Assembly (NCBI GenBank): GCA_018398585.1
Contig: JAGTTD010000011.1
Span: 14,251,346 to 14,315,345, forward strand
DNA from: Simmondsia chinensis
Lineage: Eukaryota; Streptophyta; Magnoliopsida; Caryophyllales; Simmondsiaceae
DNA: 64,000 nt
Direction of reading: 5' to 3'
Every line of letters begins with the position of its first letter. The first letter of the stretch is position 1. Below are positions 1 to 10,400 of the stretch, piece after piece. A program made the translations under genes and the position numbers. The notes beneath the pieces are model-generated. The model worked only from the letters and a program-made list of their open reading frames with translations. It was not told where the DNA came from and ran no database searches.

Positions 1-233
1 TTGTAAGTGGTGCTTTGGCTATTCTGAACTCAGTTGCATTAGGGTAAAACTGGAGACGTCAGCATGTGATAGAAATAATTTCGTTCAAAGCTTTAACTAC
101 TCCAAATCAGAGTTTCAAGCGTTGTGAAACTATGGATTGTGATATTCTGGTAACCTTTTGGTACAAAATATTATTGTACTTATTTTTTTTTGGGTACAGA
201 TTAGAATACGGGGTTAAACCTAAATTCATAATG

Positions 234-342
234 GAGTTATTTACATCATAGGTCCTTGTACTTTGTCCACTTTGTCAATTAAATCCTTGTACGTTTCAAC
301 AACCACCTAGTGCCTTGAGAGCCTCCCTCCGTGGCAGAAACT

Positions 343-376
<34 letters not shown>

Positions 377-685
377 TGAATCGATGTACGTTTAAGTGTG
401 TCAATTGAGTCTTTCTACAATGTACATCATGTCAATTTAATTTTTGAGTGAAATTGACTGAGTTTGCGACATATAATAGTCGCCACAAGTGGTTTTAAAT
501 TGGATTAATGGGTGGATTTGTATTGTGTCAATTGCTTTTGACATGAGTGGGACATTAAAATTTCCGTCATTAACTTTTATTTTATCATAGGACTAAATTG
601 ACACAATATAAATTTTAACAATTTAATGTACAATGACTAAATTGGCATAATGGTTAAAGTATAAGGACTTTCGCATAAATAACCC
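234..685. mobile_element. MULE-type MITE with long imperfect TIRs
   Basis: The left end (GAGTTATTTA, then a diverged 'GGTCCTTGTACTTTG') is mirrored at the right end (TAAATAACCC after reverse complement, with 'AGTCCTTATACTTT'). The inverted repeats are about 60 bp or longer. Flanks TTCATAATG (225-233) and TTTATAATA (686-694) match at 7 of 9 positions, and both differences are transitions. A 9-bp duplication and long TIRs are typical of Mutator-like elements. There is no coding capacity. A SINE sits inside it. Confidence 0.6.
297..384 (-). mobile_element. Au-like SINE, 5'-truncated, with G30 tract
   Basis: Read on the plus strand this is the 3' half of the family that recurs in this window: CAACAAC tail, then 'CCTAGTGCCTTGAGAGCCTCC', then a run of 30 G (345-374). 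It is flanked by a perfect 9-bp duplication TGTACGTTT (288-296 and 385-393), so it inserted into the surrounding MITE as an already truncated copy. The G run replaces the GGGGAGGGTGGG-type stretch of longer copies. Confidence 0.6.
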
Positions 686-955
686 TTTATAATATTAGGA
701 AATCACTGTAATTTTATAAAAAAAAGGTTGCGTACTTTGTCTGTAAGTGCTTTCAGCGTCAAGGGATTTGCAATCATCGTATTTCTATTCTTGTCAGCTA
801 AAATGATATTAAGAGCAACGTTTATTTGAAAACAACTAAATATTCTCAAAAAGAATTGGCAGTTATTCAGAAAATGGTGAGAGTTTGTTGCTAGCAAGAG
901 AGAATTTATTCTAATGCAGATACAGAATGTTCTCCCTGTGTAGACCCCTTGCACC

Positions 956-956
<1 letters not shown>

Positions 957-998
<42 letters not shown>
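957..998. repeat. Poly(A) tract of 42
   Basis: Uninterrupted A run between 'TTGCACCC' and 'TCCATCTG'. It lies about 100 bp upstream of the penultimate exon of the left-edge gene, in its intron. No retroelement body is recognisable next to it. Length in the true genome is uncertain because homopolymers are prone to sequencing error. Confidence 0.9.
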
Positions 999-1001
<3 letters not shown>

Positions 1002-1094
1002 ATCTGATATCCCTACTCATAACTGCTGTTGTCAATCTTTTTTGTCACTAGCAGAAGAGAAAATTTATGATCTTGCTACTCATACTTTATGCAG

Positions 1095-1668
1095 GGATAC
1101 TGTGAGGACACAGAGGATGAGGCAGTTCCTAGCTCAGACGGGGAGTTTCATCCAGTCTCAGAATTTGCGGAAGTGAGTTTTTTTACATGTTATATGTTCA
1201 TATATGCTCTTTTGTTTGCAATGAGTGCATTGAGTTGCTCTTGAAGTTTGAATTTACTGGCTTGTATTATATGAAACGGCCTGATCCAGAAAATGTATAT
1301 GATTGATAGAGCTTGTTGCAGAAGAGGCTTTGTTTCAGTGGTAAAATACTACCAAGAATGAGGTCCAACTAGAGATCCTAAGTTCAAATCCCTAACCTTG
1401 CTTACCAACTACAGTAACTGCCAAACTCTAGGAGCTTGTACCTGTTATTTTTAAATTGATTCCCTTCTCAAGCAGTGTACCATCGTTTCTGCAGCAGAGT
1501 GACCATGAAGATTCTCATGATGAGTATGCTAGTGAGGAAGACGAAGACATTGGTTGTGATGATTATGATGATGATGATAATGAGGGTGATCATCATAGTG
1601 GTGTCGGTGGTATGGATGATTTTACGAGCATTCAAGACTTTGATGAATCATTTGACGCGAAGCATTGA
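1095..1668 (+). CDS. Last two exons of an unidentified gene with an acidic C-terminus
   Basis: Two exons join in phase 0. Exon 1095-1172 (26 codons) lies between acceptor TTTATGCAG and the ideal donor GTGAGT. Exon 1495-1668 (57 codons plus TGA) follows the acceptor TTTCTGCAG. The encoded tail begins GYCEDTEDEAVPSSDGEF, continues SDHEDSHDEYASEEDED and ends GGMDDFTSIQDFDESFDAKH. It is strongly acidic with short D and E runs, as seen in many chromatin, RNA-binding or nucleolar proteins, so composition alone does not give a function. The window itself opens with TT followed by GTAAGTGG, which could be the donor of an earlier exon. No domain is visible and the upstream part is outside the window. 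The exon-intron model is well supported; the identity is unknown. Confidence 0.6.
1318..1440 (+). mobile_element. tRNA-derived SINE-like sequence in intron
   Basis: Contains an A-box-like 'TTTCAGTGGTAAAATAC' (about 1333-1349) and, about 40 bp on, a B-box-like 'AAGTTCAAATCCC' (1380-1392, compare GGTTCGANNCC). That is the spacing of a tRNA gene or tRNA-derived SINE. The sequence after the B box recurs at 13258-13312. Acceptor stems do not pair, so it is not a functional tRNA gene. Confidence 0.5.
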
Positions 1669-3345
1669 TATATTTTCTTCGGAATAGTTGGCAGCATGGA
1701 ATTTCCTGTCAGAGATTCAATGAAGGTACTGCAGTACCATTAATTGATGTAATTTCGATACTTTGACCGCTGCCATAAATGCTGGAAGATTTTTGTTCCC
1801 TCTACCGGATATATATTTTTTTCTTTATGAAATGAGTCTTGAACCCCTGATTGTTGCCAAGGGCTTGTAGCTTTATCTACCGGAAAACATTTGCAAGGTA
1901 CTCTTGCTTATTCTCCATACTCAAGCTCAATTGCATAAGAGCGTATATATTTGGTTACAAAACAATATCGAGACTTTTTATCTAACTTCTTAAACTTTTA
2001 GAATGGTTCCTTGAGATAGGTTAAGTGGCACTTTGGACGTTAGTGAGACAGATATCATTGATCCTTTGTTCATCCTCTTTTCTTGCTCCCTTTTATTTTA
2101 TCCAGCACCTTTGTTACTTGGCGCTGCTGCTCATATAGCTACTCGCTGTTCTTGAGATGATCTCTTCCACTCCATTTTTTAACAGAAAAATGTGATGGAA
2201 ATGTTTAACTTGCTTGAGCTGACAATACTGGTCAAGATAATCCTGCCGTGAAGTTTGCAGACTGTGGTTGACTCTATCAAGCGCCTCTATCAATAAAGAC
2301 AATGGTTTCATTCTGCTGCAACGTCATGGATCCAGTTGACGCTGACACCTAAATGCAGTCCAGAATTGTGGTAATAACTGGAATCCCCTGATTGATCATT
2401 TGAGATTGCAGAATTTAGTACTGTCGTAAAATTTGTTGTGACAAGAATGTTGATAGTATTGTTATCTGTATTATGATATTTCAGTCCTGTTGCTCAGACT
2501 CTGTCAGAGAGACTAGAGACCTCAAGGTTTTTGCCCTTTTTTTTTTTTTGGGATATATTGTACTCAATTTCATTTAGTGTGTACATTGTAGCTATGCAGA
2601 GTCGAAAAGGAAACAACCTTCTTTTAAAGGTAAGCGCATAGGAGCCCTTCTAATTGGAATACGAAAAAGGATTAGTTTAGTCAGTCATTTGAAGAAACTG
2701 GATGGTTGAATTGTGCAATCCAAGTAGTTTTCATGTTCGCTTTCTTGAAATAATGAGCTATTTGTAGTTTGTACCACCTTTTATGTTACGAAAAAGGTTC
2801 TGGAGAGCATTGAAAATGATGGACTTATCTTCCTTCAGTACAAATTCTCGAAATACGTAAAGGAAATACCTCCCCTAATTCTCCATAACAATCACAGCTT
2901 ATGTTAGAAGCAAATGAACGATGAACCCATATTTCTTGCACCAAACATAATGAATATTCTTGTGTGGTCTCTAATAATATATTCAATTGTCGTTTTCTTT
3001 CTCTTGTCTTCCATTCATGAACTGATCACTGGTTGCCATAAGCGTTTGCATCGCTGGATCCCAGACTGACCAAAAAACTATCAGATTCCTATTTTTTCAC
3101 GTGTCAATTTGTAGCAATTTTTCTCCGGCACCACATGTCGTAAAGTATAATGCCCGAGATCCTTGGAGTTTAAACTACTAATTTTTTCGACCGTTAAGTA
3201 TCTTCGATGACACCACATTTTTCTCCGGCATCGCTAGATCCTGTTCTTTCCGCCCGTAGTCTTCCCTGTCTTTTCAAAATTCCTGGTTACCAGGTCCTGC
3301 GTCCCAAACCTTTCTTCACCCTTTTATGAAAGATTTGTATGATAC
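1669..3345. other. 3' UTR and intergenic DNA, nothing else recognised
   Basis: Follows the stop codon of the acidic-tail gene. The first few hundred bases are presumably its 3' UTR. No splice-supported coding exon, TIR or LTR was found in the rest. Short open frames here have no recognisable protein content. Confidence 0.5.
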
Positions 3346-4115
3346 CAGGGGCGGATACATGCGTCCGGTGGCCCATGATCTCAAGTATTAATAGTGGCTT
3401 TTTATAATTTTTAAATATGGTTAAAAAAAGAATGGTGCCCCCCGTCACATTATGTACTTTAGTCTGAAAGTTGATGTTATGTTCATTATTTTTTATGTCA
3501 AGGATTCAAGGCCACTAAGTCTTAACTTTTTGGAATTTTAATTTTGATCATTTTAAAGTTACGACTCATTTTTAATATATAATTACTAATACTCATAATC
3601 TTTCCCCAAGTTATGGTTCTTTTTTTGGCCAACATTAAAATATGGTTCTATTTCACTTATATGAATTTTTTTTTTTTTTGATTGTATTAGTATAACCATT
3701 TTATATTTTATATATATATATATATACATATTCTAGATTTTTAATGAATTATTTGCATATTCTATTTATTTTTTTATTTTTATTTTAATTATTTTGAATA
3801 TGGATCCTATAATATTAGAATTCTAGACTAAATTTAGTCTCTAATAGACAAATTATCTCATTTTTTATTTTGTTTACAAATTTTGCTTTGAAATGCTCTC
3901 CAACTACATAAAATTTAATCCAAATTTTATTTCTCAGTTCTCCTAAATTTCTCTCCTCTTTGCGTGACATACTTAATACTTACATATATATTTATATATT
4001 TAATTACTATTAATTTCTTATTATAAATATAGACCCCGATGCGTTAAAACTTTTTGATCCCCTGTGGACTATTAGTATGTGCCCCCAGTAAAGAAATTTT
4101 CTAGATCCACTACTG
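3346..4115. mobile_element. Probable non-autonomous DNA transposon (CAGGGGCGGAT ends)
   Basis: Starts CAGGGGCGGATACAT and ends CTAGATCCACTACTG, which are imperfect inverted repeats of each other. The interior is AT-rich and non-coding. This terminus type is common in plant MITEs. The 8 bp on each side (TATGATAC, ACTAAGAC) match poorly, so the superfamily is left open. Confidence 0.4.
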
Positions 4116-4288
4116 ACTAAGACTAGGATGAGGAGGTTTTTTGAGAGTTACAAAAACTTTGCAACAATACACAAGAAGATGGAAGATAACAGATGATGGA
4201 AATGATCATAAACCCATATATGCACCACTTTAGGAAAAAGACAAGTACTTGTACTATTTACATATGTCTTACAAAATTTATGTACTCA

Positions 4289-4461
4289 AAGCAACATTCC
4301 CAGTGCCCAAAGGGCTCCCGCCTAAGCAGGGTCCCGGCCCCCGCGGGGGGGGGGGGGGGGGGGGGGTTTGTACACAACTTTCCCTTTTCAGGACGGTACC
4401 CTGAAGAGAGATTGTTTCCGAGTATCCTCAACTTGAGGGGTGAGGACTTCCCACTACTTAC
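4289..4461 (-). mobile_element. Au-like SINE with G22 tract
   Basis: Plus-strand order: AGCAAC tail, 'CCCAGTGCCCAAAGGGCTCCC', 'GCCTAAGCAGGGTC', a G run (4345-4366), 'GGTACCCTGAAGAGAGA', then 'GAGGACTTCCCA'. The last piece is the start (reading from its 3' end) of the 5S rRNA-like head seen complete at 19996-20098, so this copy is truncated inside that head. GTACTCA flanks both sides (4282-4288 and 4462-4468), a possible target duplication. Confidence 0.65.
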
Positions 4462-5399
4462 GTACTCACTACTTCAAAAAGAAAACTACTTACATTATTT
4501 GCACTGCAATTATGCCAATTTGCATACCCATTTCACATTTTTTAAACATCTATGAAGTTTCCACCTAACTTATGCTTAAAACTAAGTTCCACAATTTTGT
4601 TCCTTCATAATTTGGTTTTTTCACGTAGTTAAGTAATTTGTTATTCTCTTTATCAATTCTAATAGGTGCCTAAAAACATTACAAATAATTTTAATTGACT
4701 TCTAAACATATAATTAATTAATGCTAAAAAAATTAGGGCTTAACAGGGAGGATATAGAAACAGCAGTACCAAAAACCAAAAACTTTGCATCCGAATTTGA
4801 TTGAAACAAGTGCCTCCAAATTTAAAATGGGAATTACAATTAGGTCGTTTGATCTATTATGTGGGTGTTGGGATGCCCGTGGACAAGATGACAAGGGGGA
4901 GACAAAAGAGAGAGATCGGTGGAGAAATATTGGAGATAGAGAGACAGAGAGAGAGAGACACACACACAATAGAGGATGAGATTGAGAGAGGTGTAAATCA
5001 GAAGCATGGAATGTGAGAAGAGAGAGGCGTATAATTTGATACTTGGTCCAAACCTTCTTTTTTTTTTTTTTTTTTTTTGAGCATTAAAAAGATACTTGGT
5101 CTACTTTGAAAGCATGTATAATATGGCATGTTTTCTTATTCCTTTATCTGCTCTAGCTTATCAATCTCTACAAGAATTCTGCCAACCTCGAATGATTCAA
5201 ACCCTAGTGCCACGCTTTGTCAATTGCAAGAACCCTGCCCTAGTACTTTGCTATTTGAGTGAAAAATTTTTCAACCATGCTTTAAAAGGGGACACCGTAA
5301 CAAGCCACCCAAGCTTTTCTCTTCACATTCCTATCGAACTTGGACCACGTTTTGACCTCGCTAAAGCCAAGGTGTCACCATTTTGCCTCAATCTCTAAG
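4462..5399. other. Unassigned DNA with a GA/CA microsatellite
   Basis: Holds a GAGA/CACA-rich patch at about 4935-4985 and a T-run near 5060. A 100-codon open frame at 5096-5398 has no recognisable domain, splice support or homology that I can name, so it is not called as a gene. Confidence 0.4.
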
Positions 5400-5455
5400 C
5401 GCCTCCTTCCTTTTATCTTCGGTATTGAAAGCCAGTAACTACTTACTACAACCAA

Positions 5456-6102
5456 TTATGGATATCTTGTGTGGCTAGCCATCTCCTTGTTGAATCTTAT
5501 ATTGAGATCCTCCATATTGATTTCCTCTATGGACTCTACCAATACGCTCTTATTGATTTTTATCACATTGTCTTCCTTTAGTTTCCCATTAATGACTCTT
5601 CTGTCCAGCCCTATTACCCACATTATCTTACGAGTTTCAAGTACTATCTTTGACCTTAACTTTGAACCTACTCGTGCTTCGCCATAGTGCATTCTCCCCC
5701 TAGTTCCTTCTCTGGGCACACCACCTTTGTCATAGATAGTTCCTCTCCCCTTTTACTAGTAAAGCATAAGATCTACGGTGCATCCAGGAAGAGGCTACTA
5801 TCTTCGGTATAAGATGCAAGGGGTTTGTACTATATTCATCTCTCCATTCTTCCTTTTGGAGCTTTGCCCAGTCAGCGCTGAACCTCATATTACCGAGCCA
5901 TGCTCCATTTGGACACTACTAGCCCCGATTGCTGCTTCAATTTTCTTATAGCACACAAATCCAAATCCTGACTTTTCCCGTTCCTCTTCTTTACTGGAAC
6001 GAACACGACTATCACCTTCCCATGGTTAACCAAGAGTCTCACAAGTTCATCTCCATCGGAATCCACGAACAAAAGGGAGATCTCCATATTCATACCGTAC
6101 AT
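5456..6102 (-). pseudogene. Possible decayed RRM-like/LINE-associated ORF
   Basis: Minus-strand frames read 'DSDGDELVRLLVNHGKVIVV' followed by 'VFVPVKKRNGKSQDLD'. This resembles the start of a plant RRM (Lx2LFxxxGxVxxVfvPxxR) of the kind found in some LINE-associated ORF1 proteins. A second open stretch (5456-5719) follows after several stops. The frame is broken in many places. The resemblance is weak, and this could equally be unrelated noise. Confidence 0.25.
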
Positions 6103-6140
6103 TGTTGTCCCTTGTAGGATTCCCTCGTTTATCGATCTGC

Positions 6141-7277
6141 TGCAATGGAGCTACCCATGTTTTGGCCAGCGCTCCACTAGTTCCAATTTAACCAATTTCA
6201 TAATCGGGACACCTTACTGTCGCGATACCACAAATTCTATCGATTACTAGCCAATGTAGGCGTATTCAATTGCCAATATAGACCATGTTCGGTCACTTTG
6301 TCCAGCAGAGGACTAGATGCTCTGATTTTAGAGCATTACATATCATGTAAATGTTCCAAAATAGTCATCAGGAAAAAAAAAAATCCTAATCAAATTTCAC
6401 TCGATTATTTTTTGGCCAAATCTTGGTCCCTTTTCTTTACCTTTGATCTAATTCCATCTGTTCTGGTTTAGAATAGTCCAGTTGATTCTAAAAGAATTAT
6501 AGATATATGGTTCTGCAGGTAGATTTACAGATGTAAATCAGGATAATATTTTAAAATTATTTACCAGTACATACAACCACTTCCGCAAGGGTTTTTTTTA
6601 CCGGATATTATAAGTGAAAGAAGGAACTCCAGTTTTTGTTTTCTTCCAAATTATAGCATTCATATGCAATTGTTGTTGTATATGCAATTGTATTTAAATA
6701 CAAGTAAACGGAATTATACTTGAGATCTCTTAAGACTCAACTAACCTCAACCAAAAACTCGTTTATTTAACTAGGCGCAATCTTTTGCTTAAAATTTCAG
6801 GAAATATGTTCTATGAAATTTTCAAAGGAAATTATTTCTTTGTCAGACTTCTAATGTTAATTGCGACCGTAACTTGTCAAAAACCAAAAACGAAATAACA
6901 AAAATGGGCAAAACGGAGGTGCGTTACCCAAAGAAACCACTTTTTTATAACGGCAATCTACAAACGCACTTAGAGGATCGTCTAAGGTTGCTCCTCTCCA
7001 CAATCTCATGCTCGTCCTCAGTAAGCTGAAAAACAACAGTGAGTTATGAGGGGGAAATTTTCAAGTGTTACGGTAACACCGCAAGCCAATGCTGCCTAGT
7101 TATGAAATCAAAATTGATTTTTCTCCGTAAACTCATTGGATGATGATTCAAGTACTAACACAGCATAGGAAATGCTAACCAAACACCAAAAAATTTCCCT
7201 GTGATCTGATGTCCGAATTACAGTCAAAAGTGAAGGCTAAAATCTGCAAGTCTTCGATGCTGAAGGAACAGTCTCTC
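6141..7277. other. Downstream region and 3' UTR of the ESP1-like gene
   Basis: Lies past the minus-strand stop codon at 7278. The part nearest the gene should be its 3' UTR. No other exon, repeat or RNA gene was recognised. Confidence 0.4.
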
Positions 7278-7409
7278 CTAATTTCGTTGAAGAAGCATCT
7301 GCTGCAACTGAAGCACTTGATGTCTCTGCTCCGGAGGCAAGAGATTGATCTGCTCAGGCGTCAGGCTCATTACTTGCTGAAGCAGCGCCTGCTCCATCTC
7401 AGGTGTCAA
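7278..7409 (-). CDS. ESP1: ESP1-like exon 7 (CstF64 C-terminal domain)
   Basis: 43 codons plus TAG: LTPEMEQALLQQVMSLTPEQ, INLLPPEQRHQVLQLQQML, then LQRN. This is the conserved three-helix CstF64 C-terminal domain. Acceptor CCTAATAG. Confidence 0.85.
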   Translation of the reverse strand: MTPEMEQALLQQVMSLTPEQINLLPPEQRHQVLQLQQMLLQRN

Positions 7410-10400
7410 CTATTAGGAAAACATTGTACAGGTCGATCGTCAGTAATCGTAAGGGAATTTCGCAAATGGTAAAATCTACGATGCATGTTGAATCTGAAAG
7501 TGTTCATTGGTTGAAAGCCAGACCGAGGACAGTAAAGATCTAAATACCAGACTGAGGGTTGAACCAAGTCATACTGGTTTCGAGTATGCACTGGCTTGGT
7601 CTTGGATCCAATTAACCAGTCCAGTCCAAGTTTCATTCTTGATTGGTATTTTAGCACTTTAAAGATGTTGATTATTTCAAACATGGACCTGACTAGACCA
7701 AAGAGCAGTAAAGCTCCAATTCAAGGGTCTAAGACCACACTGAATGGCAGCCACTCCGGTCCAAAACTAAACCAAATAACCAGGTCCCGTCCTGTTTTGA
7801 GGCTAGAAAAGTATTTAAACACCTCTAGTTGTATTGAACAAGACTAGAGAGCCATAAATAACTTACAGGAGGTGGACGAGGCTGATTGCCAACCCCCACC
7901 AGACTCGGACCTAATGAGGTTGGTCCTGGAAGCAGAGTAGCAGCTGCATTTTCCCGAGGAGGTGGCCAAGGGGCTCCTCTATCCATTTGCATAGAACTTC
8001 CACCTTGAATACTGAAGTCATTACCCATGTTGGAACCTCCCCCCTAAATATGTAATGCACATGTTAGATGGGCATATCAGCAACAACATTGTACAACAAC
8101 TATGTTACCAACACCGAACATGTGAGGAGTCAGACACATGCCAAGGCATAATATTCAACTATTTTCTAAGATTTTCTATCTTTTTTAGTTAATTGAAGTG
8201 TTTTAAGTGTCAATACTAATGTGCCTCATTTTTATATATCTTTCAATCCCCTTCGTAGTAATATTTTCAAATTTTCTCAATACTCTGTGATATAGTTTTA
8301 CTTGGAAACAGGCAGAAGTGTATTAGGATAAAAGAATAAAACTGGGCAAGAGAAAAACGCACAAATGATAAATTTATTGGGAACTGTGTTTAAGAGAGAG
8401 AAACGAGAAAATAAGTTGGGGAGCCCCTGGCAATCCGATCGATGGGACCACGAACCCATCAATTAGCCAGGGCTGTGCAAAAGGGGCCATATATTTTCGA
8501 TTGATCCACTAGCATGAAGTGATTGATGAGGCCAAACTTTAAGTGCCCACTATTTTTTCCTAACTGATCAACCAAAATCCTTTCCTCGTAGACTAAAGCC
8601 AAACCCAACTCATTTAAGTAGCCACTAAGCCTAGGGTTCGGAGAAACCCCCTAACAGCCCTAATTTACTCCTTTCTCAGGCCACTTAACCGCCTTTGAAG
8701 CTTGAAAGAGATCTCCGAGTCCAGAGTGCACGGAATGGAGAAACCAGGAGCAAAGAGAGGATTATGGCAACACCAAGCAAGGGAGTTGACAATTCTTCAC
8801 TCAATCAGCTTTTCTTTCCTTTTCTCTTCACACTTCAATGATCTTAAACAACGTCAGAAGAAGTACACTTCTACTTAAAACCTGGACCTATATAATTTAC
8901 TTTGTTAATTTGTTGCACCATTTTTGACTCCTGTGGGGCAAATTAACTTACGATCGCATTTTTAATTATATACTTGTAACTATTTCTATGTTTCCAAAGT
9001 ACTGTGTTGCCCTGAGCGTATAGCCTATTCCATCACATATTGAATATTCATGGGCGGATGTTGATTGTAGTTGTATTTAATCCCATAACGTACATTTAAC
9101 AATTGAATTTGGCATTTAACTAAGAGCTTATAAGGAACCCTTCTAGGCTACGTTTGAATCACCTTTTTGTCAATTTGAAGTTATTGAAAAACTCTAGTTG
9201 ACAGCAAGGCTTGTGCTTGGTTAACAAAACAGACCTTTTACATCTTTCACAGTTTAAATAGAAATATAAAAAAAAAAATAGTATATAACTAGATAGAAAA
9301 AGATAACGTGATTTTGTCACAACTTATTCATAAAGACGTTTTAAAATGACTATGTTAGCCTTAAATCTTGATCTCTATAATCCACCTTTACTTCCAACAA
9401 CACCTGCACCTACCACCACCTCTTCCACCACCACAGCTCCCTCACCAGCCTCTACCATCATGACTAGCCACTACTATGATTTTACTCCTAACCACCATCA
9501 CCACCACCTCCACCATGGGTCACAGCCACCCCTCTATCAATCACCATCCACCCACATGAGCCACCGCCACCATGGTACACTCCCACCACCTGCCATTATG
9601 GCCCGCAATCAACACCACCCACTCACCCACCATTAACCTCTACCAACATAGCCACCACCCCTTAATCGTCGTAACTTGGCCACAACTACCAGTCTACCAC
9701 CCGTCATCGTTGCTGGGTACAATCATGATTCCACACCATGATGGCCAACCATCATTACCCACCACTATAGGTTGATTTATATTATTCAATCCTTTCTATA
9801 ATTATAAGTTCTTTTTTAAATATATATATCTAAACACTTTATTATGTAAAAAAAAGTGTCTGTTTGTACTAAACACACCCTCAATGCTATAGAGGAAACC
9901 TATGCAACACACATAATACAAAGGATGTTAGATATGATATATGCCCTTAAGCAGTTCTTTCACACTACAATTATATGTTAATTCAAGTCTAGAGCTTGTA
10001 GCCTAACTTCCAAAAATTATGCTTGAAATGCATTGCAAAACCTAAATTCAAGATTGTGGAAATTGAAGTTGTTCCCTAAACGGCTTTCTTGATTGATTGG
10101 TGCCATCCTTACTAGCTTTCTTGATTGGTTCATTATTCAATGAACGGCAAAATAATTTACACCTTCTCAACTATGTTATCATACATAAGCGATCTCCCAC
10201 ACAATCAGTTTTAAAAATTACCCCAGAATTATGTTATTAAACAAAATTCACCCCCCTAGACACTTAATTTCAGAAAAGATCCATGAACTTTGTTATTAAA
10301 TGTCGTTAATCCCTTGAATTATGTTACTAAATGCAATTCACTCCCTACACATTCAATCTAAAAGAACCTTCAACTTTGTTACTTAATTCAATGGACCCCT

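Noticed and set aside
1333..1400. A tRNA gene
   Set aside because: A and B boxes are present but no cloverleaf with a paired acceptor stem and anticodon arm could be drawn.
4193..4555. 120-codon open frame
   Set aside because: Runs through a SINE and its G tract; no start context or domain.
9346..9775. Pro/Thr/His-rich coding sequence
   Set aside because: Low-complexity CAC/CCA repeats open in two frames inside an intron of the opposite strand.
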